NCBI GenBank assembly: GCA_019261985.1
Contig: JAFAQY010000100.1
Coordinates: 19,906 to 83,905 of the forward strand
DNA from: Bryobacterales bacterium
GTDB taxonomy: Bacteria; Acidobacteriota; Terriglobia; Bryobacterales; Bryobacteraceae
DNA length: 64,000 nucleotides
Reading direction: 5' to 3'
Position 1 is the first letter of the stretch. Every line of letters begins with the position of its first letter. A model generated the notes under the pieces. That model was not told the origin of the DNA. It saw only the letters and a program-made list of their open reading frames with translations, and did not search any database. Shown here in pieces: positions 18,365 through 27,761 of this stretch. The position numbers and the translations under genes are program-made.

Positions 18365-21300
18365 TTATTTCACTGCTATCGTCGGAACCAACTTATTACC
18401 GACCGTCAACTGTTGATCGGCTCCCGGGCCGCCGGTTGCGGAAGTACCGCCATAATTGCTCGGGTAATCGTACATTGTTACCAGTACGGAAACGTTCGGG
18501 CCGGGCGCCGTGTTGTTCGGGACCTGCACGTTGATCTGCCACAATCCAGGAAATTGCGGCGATACGCCGGAATATTCGATATTCGTGGCCGGCAGCCCGT
18601 TCATGAACACCTTCGGCTGCACCGGTGTTGAGATCGCCGCTCCAGGAGCGACGCCGTCGGGCGGAAGATTGGGAATGAAACCAGCGCCAGTAAGCCAGAG
18701 CGTGATAATGCCGCCGCGCGTCACTGCGTTCGTAGAGCTGTTCGCGCTTCCGTCCGCATTTGTCGCCGCAGCTTGGCCGGTTCCGGCTTGATTCGCAGTG
18801 AAGATCCCCGGAGCAGCCGCCTGCATTGTGAAGGTCGCCGCTGCCAGGATTTGCCCGGTCGAGGGCTTCAGTACCAGGACATCCGCCGTACCAGAGATTG
18901 GCGCGGCATTTGGCACTTGGAAATAAACGACCGCAGGGTCCAGCCGGAAAATCGGCGCGGAAATGCCGTTAACCATCACCTGGATATCGTTAAGGCCGCT
19001 TGTGGGCCAGGGCACAGCCTGGTTTCCGGCAGGCGTCAAACTGAAATCGCTGCCGTAGCGCGCAAGCAACGCCAGCATTCCGGGAGTCAAATTCACGGGT
19101 GAATTAGTCCCCGCCGCATACGTCGCCGCATGGCGGTAGTACATTTTCGGGAAATAGAATGAGATCCGGTTCGCTCCCTCTCCGACAATCAAATTGTCAA
19201 ATGGATCCAAGGCGACCGAAAGCGGCTCGGGTGAATTCAAACCCGCCGTCGGCTGAGGATTTAATTGCAGAGATGTAAATTCGGGGAATCGCAGCAGCTG
19301 ATTCCCGCCCGTGTTCGTCACCCAGCTTTCACCCGTGATCGTACTCACCGCAACCCCCTCCGGCTGTCCGATACCGGGAAGCACCAGCGCGGCGCTCGCT
19401 CCATTGGACGACCTCGACGCGTTCGTAAATACGAGCATGCGGTTATTATTCGTGTCACACACGTACAACCGGTCGGAAGTATCGGTCGCGAGATGACGGG
19501 GACCGCTCAGATTCGCGAGGCTCGATCCGGCGTTGATGGAATTAAAACCCGTCTGGCCGACTACAATCGCGGCCGGCTGCCCGGACGTAAAATCGCCGCC
19601 GGCGGGTTTTTGAAAAATCAGAATGCGATTGTGGATTGCATCCGACACGGCAAGGCTGCCATCATTGAACTGCGCGATGCCGTAAGGCGTGTTCATCGTC
19701 GCGGCGCTGGGGTCTTGGACCGTGCTGGTGAAACTGCTCTGCCCGAGCACAAGAGTGGCGCGCGGCAACCCGGGCAATTGCGAGAAAGGCGCGGGGAAAC
19801 GGAGCACGCGTCCATTGCCCGAGTCGGCGACGAACAGATTGCCGTTTGCATCCACTGCCAACCCGACGGGTGCGATCAAGCCTGTGCTGTTCGGCGTCAG
19901 GGCATCCGAGGGCTGCACGTTTGAAGGCGAATAGTTCGGCAAGGAATGAAGCAGATCGGGCTGGCCGATTACTAAGTCCGCTTTTTGGGTTAGGAGTGTG
20001 CGGGAATCGGTGCCGACGTTCCGCGCGTCGAGAAACCCGAGCACGCGGTTATTGCCCGTATCCGCGATATAAAGGTGCGGCGGATTGGAGGTTTTGTCTA
20101 CTACAATTCCGCCCTGGTTCATAAAGGAAACTTCGCGGCCCTCGATCAGGTTTGGGCTGTTGTATGGAAAATCGATTTGACCCAGTACGCGGGCTGCGGC
20201 ATTGTATTGACCGGCTTGCTGCGGAAAAACTAAAATCCGGTTGTTCCCCGTATCGACGATCCATATTTCGCCGGCCGCCGTGTTGTAAGCGCCCGCGACC
20301 GGCGACGATAGGCTCGTCGCGTCGGGCTGCAAAAGACCGCGGTTGACCTTGCCGCTGAGGAGATCGGGCTGCCCGGTGACCGCAACCGAAGCGGGAGATG
20401 GCGAGCTTACAGTTTCCGGGCTCCAGTTGCCATACACGTCATATCGGACCACACGGTGCACCGCCGTGTCGCAAACGAAAAGATTCGCGCCGGAAGTAAA
20501 TACGCCTTGCGGCGATCCCGCCAAGGTACCGTTTGGATTAATTACGCCGAGACTGTAATTCGTCGGATAACGAGGAGCGGTTTGACCCTGCGCGGGCGTA
20601 GGTTGTATGCCGAGCACGCGATCCGCGCTTTGTCCAGTGGTCGCCGGGGCTTGATACACAAGCACACGCCCGAAGCCATCTGCAACATACAATCGGGCCG
20701 CCGAATCGAATGCCAGCCCGGACGGCTGCACCACAGCCGATTTGTTGATCTGAACATTATTTGGCGGCTGGGGACCTTGGGACGATGTGAAATCCAACTG
20801 GCCCAGAACCAAATCCGCAGTGGGCTCGGTCGTATTCGGCGCCAAATTCGCCGCGGGAAACCGGAGGATACGGTTGTTTCCCGGATCGGCGATCCACAAA
20901 CTTCCTTGCGCATCCAGGGTCAGTGCAGCGCGATAAATCGTGGTCCCATATGCAAGGTATAAGCTCCTGTTGCTGGGTTTGGGGTTCCCCTCGTTCGGCT
21001 GCGCATTGCCGCTTCCGTTGACGCTCTTTTGTCCAATCGCCAGATCGACGGGGAGCAATCCGCCCGTCTGGCTCAGCGGAGTGGGATAACGCAGTACCCG
21101 ATTATTCCCTGCATCGATCACATATAGATTCCCACTGCTATCGACAGCGACGCCAACGGGGGCAAATAATCCACTGCTTAGTGTGCTGCCGGCTTGCGAT
21201 GGCCCTTGCGGAAGGGTCGAATAGAAATCGCGCTGGCCGATCACGAGATCGGCCGCGGCTCCGTTGGCAAGGGCAGCGGAATTCTTCCACGCCAACACAC

Positions 21301-21529
21301 GGTTATTCCCTGTATCCGCCACATAGACCGCGGGCGGCGTAACGCTGTAATCGAACGCGATTGCGGAAGGCGCATTGAACTCCCGCCCTTCCACAAGGTT
21401 CGGGGCGGCGGACAGCACCGGGATACTCAACACGGGCTGTCCGAATTCCCGCGACGGATTATCGTTAATGGTCACCTGCGCGAGCAGGGGCGCAGCCGTC
21501 GCTAGGACGAGCCTGATCGTCTGTTTCAT
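18365..21529 (-). CDS. Secreted NHL-repeat beta-propeller protein with TIGR03437-type C-terminus
   Basis: A 1054-residue exported protein with an N-terminal signal peptide (residues 1-18). Residues ~50-800 consist of repeated blocks with the NHL signature, such as VAVDSSGNLYVIDAGNNRVLRYP and GNLFVADSGNGRVLRFP, enough for two propellers. The C-terminal ~220 residues match the Solibacter-type TIGR03437 domain (ALLARYGSDFSLTPAGNQ, GGIITLWLTGAGFIPNLPPDG). It probably acts in the periplasm or outside the cell as a binding or structural protein; ligand unknown. Confidence 0.85.
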   Translation of the reverse strand: MKQTIRLVLATAAPLLAQVTINDNPSREFGQPVLSIPVLSAAPNLVEGREFNAPSAIAFDYSVTPPAVYVADTGNNRVLAWKNSAALANGAAADLVIGQRDFYSTLPQGPSQAGSTLSSGLFAPVGVAVDSSGNLYVIDAGNNRVLRYPTPLSQTGGLLPVDLAIGQKSVNGSGNAQPNEGNPKPSNRSLYLAYGTTIYRAALTLDAQGSLWIADPGNNRILRFPAANLAPNTTEPTADLVLGQLDFTSSQGPQPPNNVQINKSAVVQPSGLAFDSAARLYVADGFGRVLVYQAPATTGQSADRVLGIQPTPAQGQTAPRYPTNYSLGVINPNGTLAGSPQGVFTSGANLFVCDTAVHRVVRYDVYGNWSPETVSSPSPASVAVTGQPDLLSGKVNRGLLQPDATSLSSPVAGAYNTAAGEIWIVDTGNNRILVFPQQAGQYNAAARVLGQIDFPYNSPNLIEGREVSFMNQGGIVVDKTSNPPHLYIADTGNNRVLGFLDARNVGTDSRTLLTQKADLVIGQPDLLHSLPNYSPSNVQPSDALTPNSTGLIAPVGLAVDANGNLFVADSGNGRVLRFPAPFSQLPGLPRATLVLGQSSFTSTVQDPSAATMNTPYGIAQFNDGSLAVSDAIHNRILIFQKPAGGDFTSGQPAAIVVGQTGFNSINAGSSLANLSGPRHLATDTSDRLYVCDTNNNRMLVFTNASRSSNGASAALVLPGIGQPEGVAVSTITGESWVTNTGGNQLLRFPEFTSLQLNPQPTAGLNSPEPLSVALDPFDNLIVGEGANRISFYFPKMYYRHAATYAAGTNSPVNLTPGMLALLARYGSDFSLTPAGNQAVPWPTSGLNDIQVMVNGISAPIFRLDPAVVYFQVPNAAPISGTADVLVLKPSTGQILAAATFTMQAAAPGIFTANQAGTGQAAATNADGSANSSTNAVTRGGIITLWLTGAGFIPNLPPDGVAPGAAISTPVQPKVFMNGLPATNIEYSGVSPQFPGLWQINVQVPNNTAPGPNVSVLVTMYDYPSNYGGTSATGGPGADQQLTVGNKLVPTIAVK

Positions 21530-21718
21530 TCAAAGAATGTCCTTGGGAAAGACGGGGAGCGGGCGCCGCCTCTTCCGTACCATAGCATGTGAGATTGGAG
21601 CTTCAATAAAAACGTCTGAAACTTAGTGCTGGTTGCCGGTGTTTTTTCGCGTGCAATATTGGTTTGTCAATCGCGCCCGGCCGCGATGCCATCCTGCATT
21701 TGTTCCCGCCAGTTTCCC

Positions 21719-21747
21719 TTGACAGACCTCAACCTTCGCTTTATTAT
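21719..21747 (+). promoter_or_regulatory. Sigma-70 promoter of the small RNA/ORF unit
   Basis: A near-consensus promoter: TTGACA at 21719-21724, a 17-nt spacer, and TATTAT at 21742-21747. It predicts transcription from about 21754, just before the long Shine-Dalgarno at 21761. No other coding gene uses it before the terminator at 21930-21975. Confidence 0.85.
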
Positions 21748-21782
21748 GAAAGCATCACTGAGAAAGGAGGTGGTCCAGTCGA

Positions 21783-21845
21783 ATGTTATCTGGCAGTAAT
21801 AGTAGCAACGGGACTCTAACAACGCGTGAGGTGGCCGACTCTTAA
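21783..21845 (+). CDS. 20-residue small protein with very strong Shine-Dalgarno
   Basis: ATG 21783 follows AAAGGAGGTGG with ideal spacing. The peptide is MLSGSNSSNGTLTTREVADS, rich in Ser, Thr and Asn, and stops at TAA 21843-21845. The same frame stays open past the stop to 21975, reading FDRSYVQVSFSDEAAPPVD, before entering the terminator. No family is recognised. The promoter, ribosome site and terminator support real expression; peptide conservation must be tested. Confidence 0.5.
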   Translation: MLSGSNSSNGTLTTREVADS

Positions 21846-21929
21846 TTCGACCGCTCCTACGTTCAGGTTTCGTTCAGTGACGAGGCCGCTCCTCCAGTGG
21901 ACCGGCCCTTCACGCGAAGCTTAGTATTC

Positions 21930-21975
21930 TGTTCAAAAAGGCCCCACGGCCGGGTATTCCCGCCGTGGGGTTTAT
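21930..21975 (+). terminator. Rho-independent terminator of the small transcript
   Basis: CCCCACGGC (21932-21940) pairs with GCCGTGGGG (21962-21970), with an inner GGG/CCC pairing and a TATT loop, preceded by an A-run and followed by TTTATAATT. It ends the ~220-nt unit that starts near 21754. Confidence 0.85.
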
Positions 21976-21989
21976 AATTGTGCGCGGTA

Positions 21990-22110
21990 GGACAAGCTTC
22001 AGCTTGTCCACGTAGGCGACAAGCTTCAGCTTGTCCACCTTGGCGACAAGCTGAAGCTTGTCGTACTTGGTGTGATAACAAGCTAAAGCTTGTCGTACTT
22101 GGTGTGATAA
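21990..22110. repeat. Array of four GACAAGCTGAAGCTTGTC palindromes (family B)
   Basis: Copies at 21990-22009, 22018-22035, 22045-22062 and 22078-22094. The first two read CTTCAGCTTG and the last two CTGAAGCTTG or CTAAAGCTTG, so the array has a centre of inversion. The last two units share the spacer GTACTTGGTGTGATA. Similar single or double copies occur in the ATP synthase operon and at 45289-45312. It lies just upstream of rpmE and could fold in its leader. Confidence 0.85.
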
Positions 22111-22136
22111 AATGAAGCTTCCAAGGAAGATCCCTC

Positions 22137-22382
22137 ATGAAAGCCGGCATTCACCCCGCCTACGAAGAAGTGAACGTGATTTGCGCCTGCGGGCACACTT
22201 TCCGCACCCGCTCCGCGCACAAAGGCGATATCCGCGTTGAAATCTGCTCCAATTGCCACCCATTTTTCACCGGACGCCAGAAGCTGGTGGACACGGAAGG
22301 CCGTGTCGACCGGTTCCAGAAGAAGTATCAGCGTGGGAAAGAAGCCGCGGCTGCAAAGAAAAAGCGGCCCGTTGCGGTCTAA
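22137..22382 (+). CDS. rpmE: Large-subunit ribosomal protein bL31
   Basis: An 81-residue bL31: [22 protein letters not shown], then [30 protein letters not shown]. The cysteines (CACG and CSNC) make it the zinc-binding type. The basic Ala/Lys tail is typical. It starts at ATG 22137 after AAGGAAGATC, about 27 nt after the hairpin array, which is its likely leader. Confidence 0.97.
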   Translation: MKAGIHPAYEEVNVICACGHTFRTRSAHKGDIRVEICSNCHPFFTGRQKLVDTEGRVDRFQKKYQRGKEAAAAKKKRPVAV

Positions 22383-22406
22383 ACCGGTCTATTACCCCGC
22401 GACGTT

Positions 22407-23318
22407 TTAATTTTCGGTGGGAGTCTTCTCCGCGCGATCTACAACGATAACATCAAGCTTTGCCTTGGTTGACACCAGCTTCAATCCAAGCTGCTTTTCC
22501 AGGGCCGAAGCGAGAGTTGAGCCTGGCGCGCTGGCGCTCGAAATATCGATTGGAGTGGGCGGCGGGTTAGGTCCCGCGAGCCCCGGAGGCGGAGGCGGCA
22601 CGCCGGTCAGGTCGGGCGTGTATTCGAGACTGAAATCGTATTTGCCGGTTAACCCGGTCTTATCAATCACGGGATGACGGAGTTGCTGGCCTAACCGGAG
22701 AGCGATTTCGGACGCGCTCAGCCCCTTGGCGGTCATCCGTCCCTCGGGAGTGCCCGAAGGGCTGAAGAAAATGGTGATGATCGCGCCGGAACCGTTCATC
22801 TCCAGGGCGCCATTCTTGGCGGGTTTGGGCGGCCCAGCCGACGGCGTAAACGGCTCCGCATCCGCGGGCAAGTCGGTTACTTTTAACTTCGGGCCGCTTT
22901 TCGCGATCGTGAGTTCGTCAACAGTAAACGCCTTTGACTCGTGGTGAACTAGAAGGCCGAAGCGTTCTTTGAGCAGGTTCTGCCACATGACATTCACCTG
23001 CTGCTTCGTTGCGCCTACAGGGACTTTGGCGATGATGTCGTATCTTTCTGGCGAAATCCAGTCCGGCCCGGCGACCTGAAAGGTCTGAACATCGAAGGCA
23101 GTCATCAGGATATTTCGCAGCGCCGCATTCGTCCAAGTGATCTGTTCCGGATCGCGCGTACCGGGCCCTCCGCGAGGAGGACCGAAGAAGACTCGCCCAT
23201 TCGGATCGGGCGGGGGCGAGCGCTTTACCGACGCCACTTCGAACGTGGCATTGTCCAGCACCTGCGCCGGCGCGAGCGCGCTGAAAATGAGGCCAACCGT
23301 CAGAATAAGCGGCCGCAT
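22407..23318 (-). CDS. TIGR03435-type exported acidobacterial protein
   Basis: A 303-residue exported protein with signal peptide MRPLILTVGLIFSALAPAQ. It has the family pattern: FEVASVKRSPPPDP, ITWTNAALRNILMTAFDVQTFQVAGPDWISPERYDIIAKVP, ERFGLLVHHESKAFTVDELTIAKSGPKL, DKTGLTGKYDFSLEYTPD, and LEKQLGLKLVSTKAKLDVIVVDRAEKTPTEN at the end. The family is highly expanded in Solibacter relatives and its function is not known. Confidence 0.92.
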   Translation of the reverse strand: MRPLILTVGLIFSALAPAQVLDNATFEVASVKRSPPPDPNGRVFFGPPRGGPGTRDPEQITWTNAALRNILMTAFDVQTFQVAGPDWISPERYDIIAKVPVGATKQQVNVMWQNLLKERFGLLVHHESKAFTVDELTIAKSGPKLKVTDLPADAEPFTPSAGPPKPAKNGALEMNGSGAIITIFFSPSGTPEGRMTAKGLSASEIALRLGQQLRHPVIDKTGLTGKYDFSLEYTPDLTGVPPPPPGLAGPNPPPTPIDISSASAPGSTLASALEKQLGLKLVSTKAKLDVIVVDRAEKTPTEN

Positions 23319-23328
23319 AATCGGGCCG

Positions 23329-24387
23329 CTACTTCTTTGTAGCGTAGGGACCGACTTCAGGCTTGCCCTGAGTATCCTTCAGAGGGCCGAGTTCGGCGGC
23401 GACGCCGCGAGTGATGGCGGCAGTCTCGCTCTGATTCTGGAAACATGTGAAGTCGGGACGGTCGCGCCACGCGAACGGACCGCACAAGCGCTTGTGCGTC
23501 GCAAGAGCCGCATCATGGACGATGTTTATTAATCGCTCATAATCGGGCGTGCCTTGGCGATACCCGGAGAAATTGCCAAGGTCTCCGCTAGCGGCAAACA
23601 CCGCCGTCACTCCGGGAATGGCGGCAATTTCGCGGGCGGCCAGCGCGCCGTCCAGGGTCTCAATCATTTCAATGAGCACGATGTTGTCGTTGATTGTGTT
23701 GCGATAGCCCCCGGGAACGGTGCCCCACATATCGGGGTCGAATGCCTGGCCGCCGCCCTGGCTTCGCTTGCCGAGAGGAGGAAACATCGTCCAGTCACGT
23801 GCTGCCTTGCCCTCTTCCACGGACCGGACCGTGGGGATTACTATCACCAGCGCGCCCGCATCCATCGCGTGCTGAATTTCGCGCTCGTCGGTATAGGCGA
23901 CGCGCACGCCGGGTACGGCCTTTGCATGCGGGCAGGACTTCCACATGCGCTGGACAGCTCCCCAGTCGCGCGAGTCGTGCTGCATCTCGGTCCAGATGAA
24001 GTCGTAGCCCGCGTTGGCCATCGCGCAATAAGTTTCCGGGCTGTCGGTGCTGAAGACCGTCCCGCCCGTAACCTTTTCTCCCTTCATCATCTTGATCATT
24101 ACGGGATTCCAGATTTTGGCATTCGCCGGAGGATCGAAGTTCGGCCCGTATTTCCACTTCGCCGGATCGAGCGCGCCCTGATTAACGGCGCCTGGAGGCG
24201 CTACCAGGAGGGCGCCCGAATCCTTGCCCGCGGGAGCCGCCAGCGGGAATTGCGTCTTTCCCGCTTCGGCGTTGTTCGCATACGGATCGGCGGTGGATGG
24301 CTGTGCGGGCGGGTTTTGGGCCGCCGCATGAAAGGCTGCAAATGCGAACAATGCCGCAAGTGCCGTTGCTGAAATTCGACAGTTCAT
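23329..24387 (-). CDS. Exported HpcH/HpaI aldolase-family protein
   Basis: A 352-residue protein with a clear signal peptide (MNCRISATALAALFAFAAFHAAAQ) followed by a Pro/Ala-rich linker and an HpcH/HpaI TIM barrel: GYDFIWTEMQHDSRDW with the metal-site Glu and catalytic His, MDAGALVIVIPTVRSVEEGKAA, FPPLGKRSQGG, and VLIEMIETLDGALAAREIAAIPGV. The start is ATG 24387 after GAGGAGGAGAATTGAG; the frame extends 69 codons further upstream without family character. Aldolases of this family are cytoplasmic, so export is notable. Substrate unknown. Confidence 0.85.
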   Translation of the reverse strand: MNCRISATALAALFAFAAFHAAAQNPPAQPSTADPYANNAEAGKTQFPLAAPAGKDSGALLVAPPGAVNQGALDPAKWKYGPNFDPPANAKIWNPVMIKMMKGEKVTGGTVFSTDSPETYCAMANAGYDFIWTEMQHDSRDWGAVQRMWKSCPHAKAVPGVRVAYTDEREIQHAMDAGALVIVIPTVRSVEEGKAARDWTMFPPLGKRSQGGGQAFDPDMWGTVPGGYRNTINDNIVLIEMIETLDGALAAREIAAIPGVTAVFAASGDLGNFSGYRQGTPDYERLINIVHDAALATHKRLCGPFAWRDRPDFTCFQNQSETAAITRGVAAELGPLKDTQGKPEVGPYATKK

Positions 24388-24581
24388 CTCAATTCTCCTC
24401 CTCGCAATTTTCGAGTGGCTGTTCGCCGCCTCGAAACATACTATCAAGGCGGAAAAAGGCGGCGCTTTGCTCACACAAAGATTGAGAGTCCTTTTCCGAC
24501 TGCCGCGGGCGATGAATGACCAAACTTTCCAGCATGAACTGCGGCGGCCGGGCAAATTGCCTGGAAGCTCTAATGCACGCC

Positions 24582-24785
24582 TCAGGGAAGCCACCAGATC
24601 TGGTTTTCGAGATCTTCAGACGACCACATTAACCAAGTTTGTAGCAGCCGCTCAATAGCTGGCCCAGTCTGGATTTTAGGTGGAAGAAGAATCACTCCAG
24701 GTGAACGATGATGGGGATCCCGTTTGATTAGATCGGAGCCGATGGATGGGTTTAGGTCCGCATCAGCCAGGAAGCGGATCTTCAA
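24582..24785 (-). pseudogene. DUF5615 PIN-like toxin, probably internally deleted
   Basis: A 67-residue frame starting at TTG 24785, which overlaps the stop of the preceding small gene (TTTGA). The N-terminus IRFLADADLNPSIGSDLIKR and the C-terminus SPGVILLPPKIQTGPAIERLL plus EDLENQIWWLP match the two ends of DUF5615-type PIN-like proteins. The middle part with the second acidic residues (usually about 45-50 residues) is missing, as if removed by an in-frame deletion. Predicted inactive. The upstream DUF433 gene is the usual partner. Confidence 0.6.
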
Positions 24786-24928
24786 ACCCGGGTCTTGTCC
24801 GCTTGGCGGAATGCCTCCAAGACCTGGTCAGGAAGCGGATGCGTTTCGCGGAACTTCTGCCATAATCGCTCCTCTTCGCGCAGATAGTCCTCGATCTGGT
24901 CGGGATTCTCGCGAATGAACTCGATCAT
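24782..24928 (-). CDS. Small protein linking DUF433 and DUF5615 genes
   Basis: A 48-residue charged helical protein starting MIEFIRENPDQIEDYLREEE and ending RQADKTRV. Its ATG overlaps the DUF433 stop (ATGA) and its TGA overlaps the toxin TTG start, so the three genes form one tightly coupled unit. Its function is not known; a component of the antitoxin is a reasonable inference. No family is recognised. Confidence 0.6.
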   Translation of the reverse strand: MIEFIRENPDQIEDYLREEERLWQKFRETHPLPDQVLEAFRQADKTRV

Positions 24929-25110
24929 GCCAACACCCTCTCTATGGGACCGATCGCGGGAAATGCTTCCAGTAATGCCTCAGGCGATGCTCCCCTCCGG
25001 AGTTCGTGCACGATAACTGAAAGGCCGATGCGAGTTCCCGTCACCTTGTAGCCTTGGCCGCGCCGCTCAAAGTATTTGGTAGCAGGTAGCTGCATATTCG
25101 CGAATTCCAT
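24925..25110 (-). CDS. DUF433-family antitoxin-like protein
   Basis: A 61-residue protein of the DUF433 type: TKYFERRGQGYKVTGTRIGLSVIVHELRRGASPEALLEAFPAIGPIERVLA. DUF433 proteins are small DNA-binding-like domains usually paired with PIN-like DUF5615 toxins, as here. It ends with ATGA shared with the next small gene, and is only 16 nt downstream of the ATP synthase epsilon gene on the same strand. It is slightly short at the C-terminus versus many family members. Confidence 0.75.
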   Translation of the reverse strand: MEFANMQLPATKYFERRGQGYKVTGTRIGLSVIVHELRRGASPEALLEAFPAIGPIERVLA

Positions 25111-25126
25111 CTTTAGAGTAGCGCGG

Positions 25127-25381
25127 CTACTCCGCCTTATCCGCCAGCACTCTCACGTGATCGTCGCGCACTTCGAGATATCCGCCGGTGACGCGAAGCT
25201 TGTTGGTGGCTCCGCCCACACGATAAGAGAGCTCGCCATCGCCTAGCATGCTCAGCAGCGCGGCGTGGCCGGGCAGGATGCCCATATAGCCGTCCTTGCC
25301 CGGGATCTCGGCGTATTCCGCGCGTTCGTTCACCACCTGCTTCGTGGGCGTGACGATTTCTAGTTGGAATGTGTCGGCCAT
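25127..25381 (-). CDS. atpC: ATP synthase F1 epsilon subunit, short form
   Basis: An 84-residue protein covering only the N-terminal beta-barrel of epsilon: LEIVTPTKQVV, EIPGKDGYMGILPGHAALLSMLGDGEL, GGYLEVRDDHVRVLADKAE. The usual two-helix C-terminal domain (~45-50 residues) that inhibits ATP hydrolysis is absent, and no continuation is seen in any frame before the DUF433 gene. Short epsilon subunits occur naturally in some phyla, so this may be native. It is the last gene of the atp operon. Confidence 0.92.
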   Translation of the reverse strand: MADTFQLEIVTPTKQVVNERAEYAEIPGKDGYMGILPGHAALLSMLGDGELSYRVGGATNKLRVTGGYLEVRDDHVRVLADKAE

Positions 25382-25389
25382 AAGAACAT

Positions 25390-25409
25390 GGACAAGCTGA
25401 AGCTTGTCC
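25390..25409. repeat. Family B palindrome between atpD and atpC
   Basis: GGACAAGCTGAAGCTTGTCC is a near-perfect 20-bp palindrome filling most of the 30-nt gap between the beta stop and the epsilon start. On the minus strand it begins directly after the beta stop codon as TAGGACAAGC. Confidence 0.9.
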
Positions 25410-25411
25410 TA

Positions 25412-27761
<2,350 letters not shown>

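Larger units (their letters stand above)
21754..21975 (+). ncRNA. Structured ~220-nt transcript with extended anti-16S sequence
   Basis: Bounded by a strong promoter and an intrinsic terminator. Positions 21761-21782 read AGAAAGGAGGTGGTCCAGTC plus GA, which pairs with the 16S rRNA 3' end (GACTGG-like, ...GGCUGGAUCACCUCCUUUCU) over about 20 nt with two G-U pairs. GTCGAAT (21778-21784) can pair perfectly with ATTCGAC (21845-21851), and AGGAG (21765-21769) with CTCCT (21854-21858), closing a stem around the whole small ORF. A second hairpin (GGCCG 21884-21888 with CGGCC 21903-21907) shows CUCCUCC in its loop. It could be an mRNA for the small peptide, a ribosome-responsive RNA, or both. No known family is assigned. 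Confidence 0.6.

Noticed and set aside
21990..22110. CRISPR-like array of four repeats
   Set aside because: Repeats are palindromes in mixed orientation with short, partly identical spacers of 8-16 nt; no cas genes are near. They belong to a dispersed repeat family.
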